Numbered from the stretch's first letter, positions 17,095 through 25,884 are shown. The stretch: 64,000 bases of DNA from Burkholderiales bacterium (GCA_026400275.1 JAPLPK010000067.1:1-64000); one strand, 5' to 3'. A program made the numbers and translations. The notes: generated from the sequence alone by a model not told the origin.

Positions 17095-17927
17095 GACCGC
17101 ACGAAGGCCAGCAAGTCTGGATTGATCACGTCGGCCTGGGTGGTCAGCATGCCGTGGGGGTAGCCCGTGTAGACCTTGAGTGAGCCGTTCTTCAAGAGCT
17201 TCACGGCCTTCAGGGCGGAGTCCGCAATCGGCACGATCTGGTCGTCATCACCGTGCATCACCAGCGTTGGCAGGGTGATCGCCTTCAAGTCTTCGGTTTG
17301 GTCGGTTTCCGAGAAAGCCTTCACACCGTCGTAGTGCGCCTTGGCGCTGCCCATCATGCCTTGGCGCCACCAGTTCTGGACCACGCCCGGATAGACCTTG
17401 GCCCCTGGGCGGTTAAAGCCGTAGAACGGGCCTGCTGGCACATCCATGAACATCTGCGCGCGGTTCTCGGCCACGCCCTTGCGGAAGCCGTCGAACACTT
17501 CCATGGGCAAGCCCTCGGGATTGCTGGCCGTCTTGAGCATCAATGGCGGGACCGCGCTCACCAGCACAGCCTTGGCCGTGCGGCCACTGGGCTGGCCGTG
17601 CTTGGCGACATAGCGCGCGACTTCGCCACCGCCAGTGGAGTGACCAATGTGGACCACGTTCCTCAGGTCCAGCGCCTCCACCACCGCAAAGGCATCGGCA
17701 GCATAGTGGTCCATGTCGTGGCCCTCGCTTACCTGCGCCGAGCGCCCGTGGCCGCGCCGGTCGTGTGCAACCACGCGGTAGCCATGCTGTAGGAAGAACA
17801 GCATTTGCGCATCCCAGTCGTCGCTGGACAGTGGCCAGCCATGGTGGAACATGATCGGCTGTGCGCTCTTGGACCCCCAATCTTTGTAGAAGATCTGGAC
17901 GCCGTCTTGGGTAGTAACTGTGGACAT
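17091..17927 (-). CDS. Alpha/beta hydrolase of the non-heme haloperoxidase / arylesterase group
   Basis: The protein has 278 residues, the usual length. The nucleophile elbow is GHSTGG (Ser97), with the oxyanion region MFHHGWPLSSDDW, the acid in VMHGDDDQIVP and the His in YPHGM. This matches cofactor-free haloperoxidases (non-heme chloroperoxidase), which act as esterases or perhydrolases; the physiological substrate is unknown. No signal peptide is seen. It is the fourth gene of the minus-strand run after the cysteine hydrolase, 60 bases after the TehA-like gene. Confidence 0.88.
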   Translation of the reverse strand: MSTVTTQDGVQIFYKDWGSKSAQPIMFHHGWPLSSDDWDAQMLFFLQHGYRVVAHDRRGHGRSAQVSEGHDMDHYAADAFAVVEALDLRNVVHIGHSTGGGEVARYVAKHGQPSGRTAKAVLVSAVPPLMLKTASNPEGLPMEVFDGFRKGVAENRAQMFMDVPAGPFYGFNRPGAKVYPGVVQNWWRQGMMGSAKAHYDGVKAFSETDQTEDLKAITLPTLVMHGDDDQIVPIADSALKAVKLLKNGSLKVYTGYPHGMLTTQADVINPDLLAFVRS

Positions 17928-17987
17928 GCTTGAAATATCTCCGAGGGTTGCTGCAGCGGCTTCTGCTGCGGTTGAGAAAAGAATGGA

Positions 17988-18983
17988 CTAGTCTTCACGA
18001 AATGCCGCGCCGCTGGCCATATGCAGAGCGGTGCGCACCACGACCCATGACACGATCAAGGTGGCGGCCGTCAGCGCCACGGCCGCAATCACCAGGGTGT
18101 AGGTCGTGGGGCGCGCAAGGTAGTAGCCCAGGGTGGCACCGGCCCAGCCATCGGCCGGAAATGTCATCGCCCACCAGCTCATGAAGAACGCGCCATGCGC
18201 CAGATGCCGACCCAAGCTGGCTAACAAAATGGCGATGAACAAGGCCAGGCAGTACAGCATGTCGCCCAGCGGCCCGGGCTGTCCACCCGTGAAGGCGAGA
18301 TAGGCCGACAAACCAATCGACGGCGGCGCCAGCAAGATGAATAGCGTGGGCATGCTGCGCTGGCTCATCGTGGGCACAAACAGCACGCGGTGCAGCACGA
18401 TGGTGAAGAACGACAGCCACAGAATCAGACCGATGGAGAAAAAGAACCAGCTGATCTCCACATGGCCCAGCGGCACGCCACCTACCGGCACCAGGATATT
18501 GCCCACCACCGGGATGAACCAGGCCGGCGTCAGCACGCCTTCGTCCTGCGGATGCAGTATCCAGCGGCGAATCAATGTCACGGCGAATGTGAAATGCATG
18601 GTCGCGCCGATCCACCACAGCGCATCTGCCAATGCCCAGGAATAGGCCCGCAGACCGATGGACAGCACCACGGTAGCTACCGACACCGCCGGGAAGAAGC
18701 TGGACCGCACAGGGTGCGCAAACTCCTCCACCACCTCGGCAAAACAAAACTTCAGCTTGGCCAGGTGTAGCAGCACCAGCACCACGAAACTGAGCACGGC
18801 GATGAACAACAAGATCTGGCTGATGACCAAGGGCAGGCCAAAAACCCGGTGCGCGCCCGCCCAGGCATTGGCCAGGCCGCCTATGCCCATCACCATGGAA
18901 AACATGGAGATGGACAAGCGCGCCAACAACGGTTTCTCCGCTGCGGGTGCCAGCGTAGGGACGGGGCTTGCTTCAGATACCAC
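17988..18983 (-). CDS. TehA/SLAC1 (TDT) family anion channel or transporter
   Basis: The product has about 331 residues if it starts at the GTG at 18981-18983, inside the end of the DoxX gene. It has about ten membrane segments, beginning LARLSISMFSMVMGIGGLANAW. It ends in a short basic/acidic tail. TDT members include TehA (tellurite resistance) and plant SLAC1 anion channels, so a role in passing an inorganic or organic anion is plausible. The start is uncertain because no in-frame ATG precedes TM1. The overlap with doxX supports co-translation. Confidence 0.8.
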   Translation of the reverse strand: MVSEASPVPTLAPAAEKPLLARLSISMFSMVMGIGGLANAWAGAHRVFGLPLVISQILLFIAVLSFVVLVLLHLAKLKFCFAEVVEEFAHPVRSSFFPAVSVATVVLSIGLRAYSWALADALWWIGATMHFTFAVTLIRRWILHPQDEGVLTPAWFIPVVGNILVPVGGVPLGHVEISWFFFSIGLILWLSFFTIVLHRVLFVPTMSQRSMPTLFILLAPPSIGLSAYLAFTGGQPGPLGDMLYCLALFIAILLASLGRHLAHGAFFMSWWAMTFPADGWAGATLGYYLARPTTYTLVIAAVALTAATLIVSWVVVRTALHMASGAAFRED

Positions 18984-19380
18984 TGTGACCTCCCAGGTCG
19001 TACCAGGCAACCACGATGAAGCCCCCGACCAAACCCCAATGTTCGAAAAATGCATTCGCCACCACGCGCTTTTGCGCACCGTCTGTGGACCAGAAGCGGT
19101 CCGCCAGGCAATTCGCAAGCGCCGTGAAGGCCGCCAACATCACAGCCCCCAGCCAGCGGTAATAGCCGGTCAGCACCATGGCCGAAGCTCCGAATTCAAA
19201 AGCGATGGTGAGGGCCGCCAAGGGTGCCGCCGGCGCCAAGCCAAAGCGCCGCATTTCTGCCACTGCAGACTGGAAGTCACGCGCCTTGTCGAACGCGCCC
19301 TGCAGATAGGCAGCGCACAGACACAGCAGCGCCAGGCCGTGCACCCAGGGCGCTGTGAAAACCTGCCGCAGCGCGTCCAT
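18973..19380 (-). CDS. DoxX-family membrane protein
   Basis: The 135-residue protein has four predicted helices and the DoxX pattern: ALLCLCAAYLQGAFDKARDF, FGLAPAAPLAALTIAFEFGASAMVLTG and a C-terminal EHWGLVGGFIVVAWYDL. DoxX-like proteins are often linked to thiol and oxidant resistance. I start at MDALRQV (19378-19380), which overlaps the amidohydrolase stop as ATGA; the 60 upstream residues in the ORF track are a frame shadow. It lies in the middle of the overlapping operon. Confidence 0.82.
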   Translation of the reverse strand: MDALRQVFTAPWVHGLALLCLCAAYLQGAFDKARDFQSAVAEMRRFGLAPAAPLAALTIAFEFGASAMVLTGYYRWLGAVMLAAFTALANCLADRFWSTDGAQKRVVANAFFEHWGLVGGFIVVAWYDLGGHSGI

Positions 19381-21263
19381 CAGACCGCCCAGCAGGCGCA
19401 ACCCAGCGCGCCCCAGAAGCTCTTCAGGTCGGCGATGGGCAGCTTGCTGCTCCAGGCCGTGGCGTGCTGGTGGCCGTGCACGTTGCAGTCGTTGGCGCAG
19501 GCACAGGCCGCTGCGGCCTGGCGCATCACGGCTTGCATGGGCGCACCCTGCTCGCCCCAACCCGCGTAGCCACCAAAGCGGCGCACCGGCGACCAGTCGG
19601 GCATCGCCGGTGGCAGTGGGCTGTCGTCATGCGCGGCGAAATCACCCGCGCCATAGACCACCTTGCCGCCGACGATGGTCAGCAGCGCCGTGGTGTCGGC
19701 AATCTCGGATTCGGCACAGGCGAAGAAGTCGCGGTCGGGCACCACCAGGTCGGCGAACTGGCCCACTTCGATGCGGCCCTTCTTGCCGACTTCATTGCTG
19801 AACCAGGTCACGTTCTCGGTCCACATGCGCAGGGCGGCTTCGCGGTCCAGGCAGTTGCGTTGTGGGTACAGCTGCATGCCACCCACGGTCTTGCCGGTGA
19901 CTAGCCAGGACAGCGATACCCAGGGGTTGTAGGAAGCGACACGGGTGGCGTCGGTACCGGCAGAGACCTTCACGCCCTTCTCCAGAATTTTCTTCACCGG
20001 CGGCGTAGCCTCGGCCGCGCCATGGCCGTAGCGCTCGACAAAGTATTCGCCCTGGTAGGCCATGCGGTGCTGCACGGCGATGCCACCGCCCAGTGCGGCG
20101 ATGCGGTCGATGGACTGGTCGGAGATGGTTTCGCAGTGGTCAAAGAACCAGTTCAGGCCTTGCAACGGTACATCCTGGTTGACACGCTCGAACACGTCCA
20201 GCGCGCGGCTGATGGTTTCGTCGTAGGTGGCATGCAGGCGCCAGGGCCAGCGGTTCTGCGCCAGCAGGCGCACCACTTCTTCAAGCTCGCCTTCCATCTC
20301 GGGCGCCATGTCGGGGCGCGGCTGGCGGAAGTCTTCAAAGTCGGCGGCAGAGAACACCAGCATCTCACCCGCACCGTTGTGGCGGAAGTAGTCTGTGCCC
20401 TGCTTGTACTGAGACGTGGCCGTCCAGTTCAGGAAATCGGCCTTCTCCTGCTTGGGCTTTTGGGTGAACAGGTTGTAGGCCAGGCGAATGGTCAGTTGGT
20501 CGGCCTTGGCCAGTTCTGCTATGACCTGGTAGTCGTCCGGGTAGTTCTGGAAACCGCCGCCGGCGTCGATGGCGCCAGTTACGCCCAGGCGGTTCAGTTC
20601 ACGCATGAAATGGCGTGTGGAATTCAGTTGGTACTCATACGGCAGCTTGGGCCCCTTGGCCAGCGTGGCGTAGAGGATGGACGCGTTGGGCTTGGCCAGC
20701 AGCAAGCCGCTGGGGTTGCCCGCGCTGTCGCGCACGATTTCGCCACCGGGTGGCGCGGGCGTGTCCTTGGTGTAGCCCACGGCGCGCAGCGCGGCGCCGT
20801 TGAGCAAGGCGCGGTCGTACAGGTGCAGCAGGAACACGGGCGTGTCGGGCGCCACCGCATTCAGTTCGGCGATGGTGGGCAAGCGCTTCTCGGCAAACTG
20901 GTGTTCGGTAAAGCCGCCCACCACCCGCACCCATTGCGGCGCGGGCGTGATGTCCACCTGGCGCTTGAGCATGCCCATGGCATCGGCCAGGCTGCGCACG
21001 CCGTCCCAGCGCAGCTCCAGGTTGAAGTTGAGCCCACCCCGGATGATGTGCAGGTGGTTGTCGATCAGACCTGGCAACACGCGCTTGCCACGCATGTCGA
21101 TGCGCTTGGTGTTCGGCCCCGCCAGCGGCATGACTTCTTGGTCGCTGCCAACATGGGTGAAGCGCCCGTCCCGGATCGCCACCGCACTGGCCGTTGGGTT
21201 GGCGCGGTCGAGTGTGGTGAACAGCCCGCGGTGCAGGATCAGGTCGGGATATACATCAGCCAT
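19380..21263 (-). CDS. YtcJ-like metal-dependent amidohydrolase
   Basis: The protein has 627 residues. Amidohydrolase-3 marks run from KRVLPGLIDNHLHIIRGG (the first metal His pair, D-x-H-x-H type) to WRLHATYDETISRA, WFFDHCETISDQSIDRIAALG and KVSAGTDATRVASYNPW. The C-terminus returns to the small beta domain (IEVGQFADLVVPDRDFF). An extra C-terminal tail holds CACANDCNVHGH, a Cys/His-rich motif that may bind metal; this is unusual for YtcJ. The substrate is unknown. Start at 21263 (MADVYPDL); it is 166 bases after the cysteine hydrolase gene. Confidence 0.85.
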   Translation of the reverse strand: MADVYPDLILHRGLFTTLDRANPTASAVAIRDGRFTHVGSDQEVMPLAGPNTKRIDMRGKRVLPGLIDNHLHIIRGGLNFNLELRWDGVRSLADAMGMLKRQVDITPAPQWVRVVGGFTEHQFAEKRLPTIAELNAVAPDTPVFLLHLYDRALLNGAALRAVGYTKDTPAPPGGEIVRDSAGNPSGLLLAKPNASILYATLAKGPKLPYEYQLNSTRHFMRELNRLGVTGAIDAGGGFQNYPDDYQVIAELAKADQLTIRLAYNLFTQKPKQEKADFLNWTATSQYKQGTDYFRHNGAGEMLVFSAADFEDFRQPRPDMAPEMEGELEEVVRLLAQNRWPWRLHATYDETISRALDVFERVNQDVPLQGLNWFFDHCETISDQSIDRIAALGGGIAVQHRMAYQGEYFVERYGHGAAEATPPVKKILEKGVKVSAGTDATRVASYNPWVSLSWLVTGKTVGGMQLYPQRNCLDREAALRMWTENVTWFSNEVGKKGRIEVGQFADLVVPDRDFFACAESEIADTTALLTIVGGKVVYGAGDFAAHDDSPLPPAMPDWSPVRRFGGYAGWGEQGAPMQAVMRQAAAACACANDCNVHGHQHATAWSSKLPIADLKSFWGALGCACWAV

Positions 21264-21429
21264 AGGACAGTCTTTCAGTGAAGCAATCGAAACAATCTGG
21301 CGGCGAGAGACTGGGTCAGATGCCGTAGCGAGCGGGCCGAGGTCGCGTTGAGGACCAGAGCCGTACTCCCGTACGGCGAGGACCGCAGACACGAGATCGG
21401 GCCGCGCAGTAGGCAGATGGCCTAGCCTC
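21264..21429. other. Gap between cysteine hydrolase and amidohydrolase genes
   Basis: These 166 bases contain no convincing gene. A hairpin GCCGTAC..GTACGGC sits near 21360-21378 and may be an attenuator or processing site inside the operon transcript. Confidence 0.35.
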
Positions 21430-22083
21430 TCAGCCTTCGTGTGCACCAAACATGGCGCGGGCGTAGTTGATGCCGATACCGTAGCCGCCGCCAAACCTCT
21501 TCGCCACACCGGTGGTCATGTCGTAGGTGTCGCTACGCGCCCAGTCGCGTTGCATTTCCAGCAGGTATTGCAGCGAGGTCATGGGCTGTGCGCCGGCCTG
21601 CACCATGCGCTCCATGGCGCGGTTGTGCGCCTCATTGGAAATATCGCCGCAGGCATCGGCAATCACATACACCTCGAAGCCCTGGGCTATGGCAGACAGG
21701 GCCGGGCCCACGATGCACACGCTGGTCCACAGACCGGCCAGCACGATGCGGCTCTTGCCGATCTCGTTGATGCGCTGGATCACAGCCGCGTCTTCCCAGG
21801 TGTTCATGGACGTGCGGTCCAGTAAGCCCTGGCCGGGGAAGGGGGCTGTGACTTCTTCAAACATCGGGCCCGAGAAGCTTTTCTCGGCCACGGTGGTGAG
21901 GATGGTCGATACACCGAAGCCGGCCGCAGCGCTAGCCACCAGGCCCGCATTGGAGCGCAGCAGCACCGGGTCGATGGAGTTGGTGGCAAACGCCATTTGC
22001 GACTGGAAATCGATCATGACCAGGGTGTGGTCATGGGGGGTGAGCAACTTGGCGCCGGCGGTGGGGGTAGCGGTGATGGCCAT
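21430..22083 (-). CDS. Isochorismatase-like cysteine hydrolase (YcaC type)
   Basis: The 217-residue protein shows the cysteine hydrolase triad: Asp25 in MIDFQSQM, a Lys in the central region and Cys123 in LAGLWTSVCIVGPALSA. The C-terminus RSDTYDMTTGVAKRFGGGYGIGINYARAMFG is typical of the YcaC group. These enzymes cleave amide or ether bonds of small molecules, but YcaC substrates are unknown. Cytoplasmic, no signal. It lies 171 bases downstream of pirin and leads the overlapping genes. Confidence 0.88.
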   Translation of the reverse strand: MAITATPTAGAKLLTPHDHTLVMIDFQSQMAFATNSIDPVLLRSNAGLVASAAAGFGVSTILTTVAEKSFSGPMFEEVTAPFPGQGLLDRTSMNTWEDAAVIQRINEIGKSRIVLAGLWTSVCIVGPALSAIAQGFEVYVIADACGDISNEAHNRAMERMVQAGAQPMTSLQYLLEMQRDWARSDTYDMTTGVAKRFGGGYGIGINYARAMFGAHEG

Positions 22084-22254
22084 GGTGAGAACTCCTGGGA
22101 TGTGAAAAATCGATGTTGCGAACGACTAAGTACTTACCCGGTGCACGTTAGATGCAGCGGCCCGCAACAGATAGACGGTTTGCGCGATTTTTTGGACAAA
22201 TGTGCGCTGGCAGTGCAAGAGCTTGTTACAAGCCCTTGCAGCAGCGCCCCCAAC

Positions 22255-22956
22255 TTACGGTGCGGTATCCACCAGCACCAGCTCAGCATCGGCGATGGCT
22301 GTGACACGGATCGTCTCCACGTCACTGATCGCTGCACCGTCGCGGGCCAGCAGGCGCACGCCGTCCACGTCAACTTCACCGATGGCGGGCACCAAGTAGG
22401 CGCGGCGGTTCTTGCCCAGGTGGTACTCCGCCGTTTCACCAGCCTTCAGCGTGGCGCCGGACACCCGTGCATTGGTACGGATGGGCAAGGCCCCTTCATC
22501 ACCCGGCAGGCCGCTGGCCAGTGCCACAAAGCTGCCGGAGCGGTCGCCCTTGGGGAAGGGCTTGGCGCCCCAGGAAGGTGGCAGGCCACGGCCGTCCGGC
22601 ATGATCCAGATTTGGAAGATCTTGGTCACACCGGGTTCCTGGTTGTATTCCGAGTGGCGGATGCCGGTGCCCGCGCTCATCACCTGCACGTCACCTGCTT
22701 CGGTGCGGCCCTTGTTGCCCAGGTTGTCCTGGTGGGTGATGGCACCTTCACGGACGTAGGTGATGATTTCCATATTGGCATGGGCATGCGGCGGGAAGCC
22801 GGTGCCGGCGGCAATCGTGTCGTCGTTCCAGACCCGCAGGGCACCCCAGCCCATGCGTGCCGGGTCGTGGTATTCGGCAAACGAAAAATGGTGCTTGGCA
22901 TTGAGCCAGCCGTGGTCTGCGCCGCCGAGTGAGTCGAAAGGTCTGCGTTCAATCAT
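22255..22956 (-). CDS. Pirin-family bicupin protein
   Basis: The protein has 233 residues with two cupin domains. The N-terminal metal site is visible in PPHAHANMEIITYVREGAITHQDNLGN and AGTGIRHSEYNQE (three His and one Glu). Start MIERRPFDSLGGADHGWLNAKHHFSFAEY at 22956 is the canonical pirin opening. Bacterial pirins such as YhaK and YhhW are Fe/Ni proteins linked to oxidant sensing or quercetin dioxygenation. It is the first gene of the minus-strand cluster and divergent from a LysR regulator. Confidence 0.9.
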   Translation of the reverse strand: MIERRPFDSLGGADHGWLNAKHHFSFAEYHDPARMGWGALRVWNDDTIAAGTGFPPHAHANMEIITYVREGAITHQDNLGNKGRTEAGDVQVMSAGTGIRHSEYNQEPGVTKIFQIWIMPDGRGLPPSWGAKPFPKGDRSGSFVALASGLPGDEGALPIRTNARVSGATLKAGETAEYHLGKNRRAYLVPAIGEVDVDGVRLLARDGAAISDVETIRVTAIADAELVLVDTAP

Positions 22957-23139
22957 GGTGTTTCTCCGAGAAGTTATGTTGCGATGGAGAGACTTTATGA
23001 TTCGGCGATCAATAAGAGAATAGAAAAGATGGAAAACAATCCATTCCAAAATCTACATGCCCCCACGCTCATCGCTGCGCGTATCGCTGCCCCCCGAGGG
23101 GGCGCTCAGTGGCTTCGGGCGGCCGGGCGCCACTGACAC
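22957..23139. promoter_or_regulatory. Divergent pirin/LysR control region
   Basis: The 183-base spacer has an AT-rich half next to pirin with TGAT-N6-ATCA at 22998-23011, compatible with a LysR-type site. The half next to lysR is GC-rich with CCCCCCGAGGGGGCGCTCAGTGG...CCACTGA, an inverted CAGTGG/CCACTG pair resembling another dispersed Comamonadaceae hairpin. The assignment to LysR is inference. Confidence 0.4.
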
Positions 23140-24075
23140 ATGACCAGACTGCCTGACCTCGAAGCCTGGGCCATCTTTGCCAAGGTGGCCGAAACCGGCT
23201 CTTTCGCCAAGGCGGCGGCCGAGCTGGGCATCTCGCAACCCACCGTGTCCAAGGCGCTGACGCGTCTGGAGGGCCGGCTCAAAACCACCTTGTTCCACCG
23301 CACCTCGCGGCGCATGTCGCTCACCGCCAGCGGCCAGGCCTCGCTGGAGCGCGCGGCCCGCATCCTCAGCGAAGGTGAAGCCGTGGAGGCAGAAGTTACC
23401 GAGCAGTCCAAAAACCTGCGTGGCCCTATCCGCATTGCAGCGCCCATGTCGTTTGGTGTGTCGCACCTGGCGCCTGCTCTGCCTGCGTTCATGGCCCTGC
23501 ACCCCGACGTGGCCCCGGACCTGCATTTCAGCGACGAGCTGATCGACATGGTGGCCGACGGGTTTGACGTGGCGCTGCGCATCTCGAACCTGCCCGACTC
23601 CAGCCTGCTGGCGCGCCGCCTGTGCACCGTGCGCCTGCTGCTGGTGGGCGCGCCTGCGTACTTCGCGCAACATGGCCGCCCCAGCCATCCGCGCGATCTG
23701 GCCACACACCGGGCGCTGCGCTATGTGCACACCCGCACCGGCGAGGCCTGGCGCTTTCAGCACGCGCGGTTGGGCGAGTTTTCACAGGTGGTCCCAGCCA
23801 CGCTGCGCGCCAACAACGCCGAAGGCCTGATCCCCGCGCTGCACGCCGGCTTGGGCCTGGCACTGCAGCCCGAGTTCCTGGCCTGGCACGACCTGCAGTC
23901 GGGGCTGCTAGAGACGGCACTGGACGACTGGCAGGTGCCCCCGATCGCCCTGCACATCGTCACCCCCCCGGGCCGGGCACGGCCCGCGCGGGTGCAGGCG
24001 CTCATCGAGTTCCTGGCCCACCATTTTGCGCAGGCGCCGTGGGCCCAGGAGCCGGAAGCAAGAGCAGGGCGCTAG
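23140..24075 (+). CDS. LysR-family transcriptional regulator
   Basis: The protein has 311 residues. The N-terminal winged HTH is ETGSFAKAAAELGISQPTVSKALTRLEGRLKTTLFHRTSRRMSLT. The substrate-binding half starts LRGPIRIAAPMSFGVSHLAPALPAF, typical of the CrgA/AaeR-like subgroup. LysR proteins usually control the divergent gene, here pirin and the operon behind it. The effector is not readable. It starts at ATG 23140, 184 bases from the pirin start. Confidence 0.93.
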   Translation: MTRLPDLEAWAIFAKVAETGSFAKAAAELGISQPTVSKALTRLEGRLKTTLFHRTSRRMSLTASGQASLERAARILSEGEAVEAEVTEQSKNLRGPIRIAAPMSFGVSHLAPALPAFMALHPDVAPDLHFSDELIDMVADGFDVALRISNLPDSSLLARRLCTVRLLLVGAPAYFAQHGRPSHPRDLATHRALRYVHTRTGEAWRFQHARLGEFSQVVPATLRANNAEGLIPALHAGLGLALQPEFLAWHDLQSGLLETALDDWQVPPIALHIVTPPGRARPARVQALIEFLAHHFAQAPWAQEPEARAGR

Positions 24076-24200
24076 CCTCTCATGCACGCGACCGATGCCC
24101 GCTACAGGAATGGAAAAATCAAACTTCATGCATTGAACACGGGATTGCCGTGCGCTTAGGGCGACGCTGAATGGGGCGGCGCACAAAAGGCAGCCTGCAT

Positions 24201-24240
24201 CACCCCGATACACCCCGTCACACCCTGTCACACCCCGTCA
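24201..24240. repeat. Four tandem 10-bp repeats (CACCCCGTCA) upstream of the DJ-1 gene
   Basis: Four consecutive copies read caccccgata, caccccgtca, caccctgtca, caccccgtca. The 10-base period places each copy on nearly the same helix face. They lie 80 bases upstream of the DJ-1 start and could be a binding array for the LysR protein or another regulator, or a simple slippage repeat. Confidence 0.7.
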
Positions 24241-24320
24241 CCCATGTAGTAGCCGGCTAACACCCGCCGCCGCGCGCATCGCCCAACAATGGACTCCCAA
24301 CCACCCTTGAGGAGACATCC

Positions 24321-24902
24321 ATGGCAGCGAAAAAGATTCTGATGATTTGCGGCGACTACTGCGAAGACTACGAAACCATGGTGCCGTTCCAGGCGCTGCT
24401 GGCCGTCGGCCACACGGTCCATGCGGTGTGCCCAGACAAGAAGGCCGGCGACGCGATCAAGACGGCGATCCACGACTTTGAAGGCGCGCAGACCTATAGC
24501 GAAAAGCCCGGCCACAACTTCACTCTGAACGCCACCTTCGCCGGCCTGGACGTGGCCAGCTACGACGCATTGGTGATCCCCGGCGGCCGTGGCCCCGAGT
24601 ACCTGCGCACCTACCCGGCGGTGATCTCGGCGGTGAAGCATTTCTTTGAAGCCAACAAGCCCGTGGCAGCGGTGTGCCACGGCGCGCAGTTGCTGGCCGG
24701 TGCCGGCGTGCTCAAGGGCCGCACCTGCTCGGCCTACCCGGCCTGCCGGGCCGAGGTGGAGATTGCGGGCGGCACCTATGCCGAGATTGCGATTGACGCG
24801 GCGGTGACGGACGGCAACCTGGTGTCCGCCCCCGCCTGGCCGGCGCACCCGGCCTGGATTGCGCAGTTTCTGGCCCTGCTGGGCACGCGCATCAGCTTGT
24901 AA
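24321..24902 (+). CDS. DJ-1/PfpI-family protein
   Basis: The 193-residue protein has the DJ-1 fold marks: start [36 protein letters not shown] and nucleophile Cys119 in [27 protein letters not shown]. Family members act as glyoxalases, deglycases, chaperones or proteases; this subgroup is usually called type 1 glutamine amidotransferase-like. Two further Cys near the N-terminus (Cys10, Cys14) are unusual for the active site but common in this subgroup. A well-placed GAGGAG site supports the start. It fits an oxidant or electrophile stress context with the neighbouring operon. Confidence 0.88.
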   Translation: MAAKKILMICGDYCEDYETMVPFQALLAVGHTVHAVCPDKKAGDAIKTAIHDFEGAQTYSEKPGHNFTLNATFAGLDVASYDALVIPGGRGPEYLRTYPAVISAVKHFFEANKPVAAVCHGAQLLAGAGVLKGRTCSAYPACRAEVEIAGGTYAEIAIDAAVTDGNLVSAPAWPAHPAWIAQFLALLGTRISL

Positions 24903-24963
24903 TCCGCCATTGACCGCAGCCCTGCGGCCTCCGATGATGGAGGCCGTTCCAGGGGTAATCACC

Positions 24964-25329
24964 ATGTGCCAAGTTTTCATCAGCGCCGATCCGCATCTGT
25001 ACGACAGCCGCGCCCGCTCCGTGCGCCTGCATGGCGTGGCGACCAGCATCAAGCTGGAAAATCTGTTCTGGCAGGTGCTGGCCGAGATCGCCCAGCGCGA
25101 CGGCATGGGCGTGCCCCAGCTCTGCGCCAAGCTGTATGACGAGCTGGTGGCCGAGCGCGGCGCGGTGGACAACTTTGCGTCCTTCTTGCGCGTCTGCTGT
25201 GGCCGTTACATGGCGCTGCAGCTGTCGGGCGGCATCCCGCAGGACACCTCGATTTCCATCCGCAGCCTGAATGCGCCACAAGTGCTGGCGACCGAAGGGC
25301 ACCGCAGCCTATTGGCGCGGGCTGCATAA
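24964..25329 (+). CDS. Ribbon-helix-helix domain protein
   Basis: The 121-residue protein starts MCQVFISADPHLYDSRARSVRLHGVATSIKLENLFWQVLAEIAQRDGMGVPQL, matching the RHH_4 family, in which a short beta strand followed by two helices binds DNA. The middle AVDNFASFLRVCCGRYMALQL is also conserved in this group. It lies 61 bases after the DJ-1 gene. Whether it regulates DJ-1 or something else is unknown. The upstream 35 residues in the ORF track run inside a hairpin-rich spacer and are not used. Confidence 0.75.
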   Translation: MCQVFISADPHLYDSRARSVRLHGVATSIKLENLFWQVLAEIAQRDGMGVPQLCAKLYDELVAERGAVDNFASFLRVCCGRYMALQLSGGIPQDTSISIRSLNAPQVLATEGHRSLLARAA

Positions 25330-25362
25330 GCCTGTTGGCGGTCCGCGTTGGCCGCAAGGCGT

Positions 25363-25420
25363 TTGCTACAAAATCAATAGCTTCTAGCGCAGTTCATGCC
25401 TGCGATGCAGGCACTTTTCC
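25363..25420. repeat. Dispersed GCGCAGGTA palindrome, decayed copy
   Basis: The sequence gctacaaaatcaatagcttctagcgcagttcatgcctgcgatgcaggcactttt keeps the gctacaaaat leader and GCGCAG / CTGCG arms. It follows the RHH gene. Confidence 0.6.
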
Positions 25421-25696
25421 TTTGTAACTACAGCGTGGCGTTACGCCTTTGGCTTGCAGTCGCCTGCGCAGTGCTGCGTGGCTAATTTTCTTCCAATCTC
25501 GCGATTGCCAAGTGTGCGCTGGCTGCTAATTTTTATTTTCTGGATTAATCGACATCTTGATTGGATGGCGACGGTTAGGTTTAAGTGTCAATTAACTAAC
25601 TTTTGATAATTTTTATTATCTACAGGCGTCCGGATAATGTATGCGGTGCGCCGAGGAGTAGGTCGATTTTCCTCGCTGAAATAAGGTGTTTCACCA

Positions 25697-25768
25697 ATGA
25701 AATTGGAGGTTTTGAATGCCTGTGCAGGTCGCCAGGTAACTAACTTTGGCGGCATTTTTTATTGTTGA
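25697..25768 (+). CDS. Possible 23-residue small ORF
   Basis: ATG at 25697 opens MKLEVLNACAGRQVTNFGGIFYC, with AAGGTG nearby upstream. It lies about 115 bases before the sugar-binding protein start and spans one copy of the TAACTAACTTT repeat. It may be a leader peptide or chance; no family is recognised. Confidence 0.2.
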   Translation: MKLEVLNACAGRQVTNFGGIFYC

Positions 25769-25884
25769 ATAAATCAAAGAAATTAATTTCTCTAGGAGTA
25801 ACTACTTAGAAAATTTATTCAAATTGGTGTTTAAAGTAGCGGCGTTCCGATAAACCCTATACCCACCACTAGGAAATTTTCAAA

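Larger units (their letters stand above)
25330..25884. other. AT-rich 555-base intergenic region before the sugar-binding protein
   Basis: The region has markedly lower GC than its neighbours. It begins with a dispersed-palindrome copy at about 25363-25420, then shows AT-rich tracts, a direct repeat TAACTAACTTT (near 25591 and 25738) and a small ORF at 25697-25768. It probably holds the promoter and a long leader of the sugar-binding protein operon. An H-NS-like protein is encoded in the window and AT-rich DNA of this kind would be a natural target, by inference. Confidence 0.5.
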
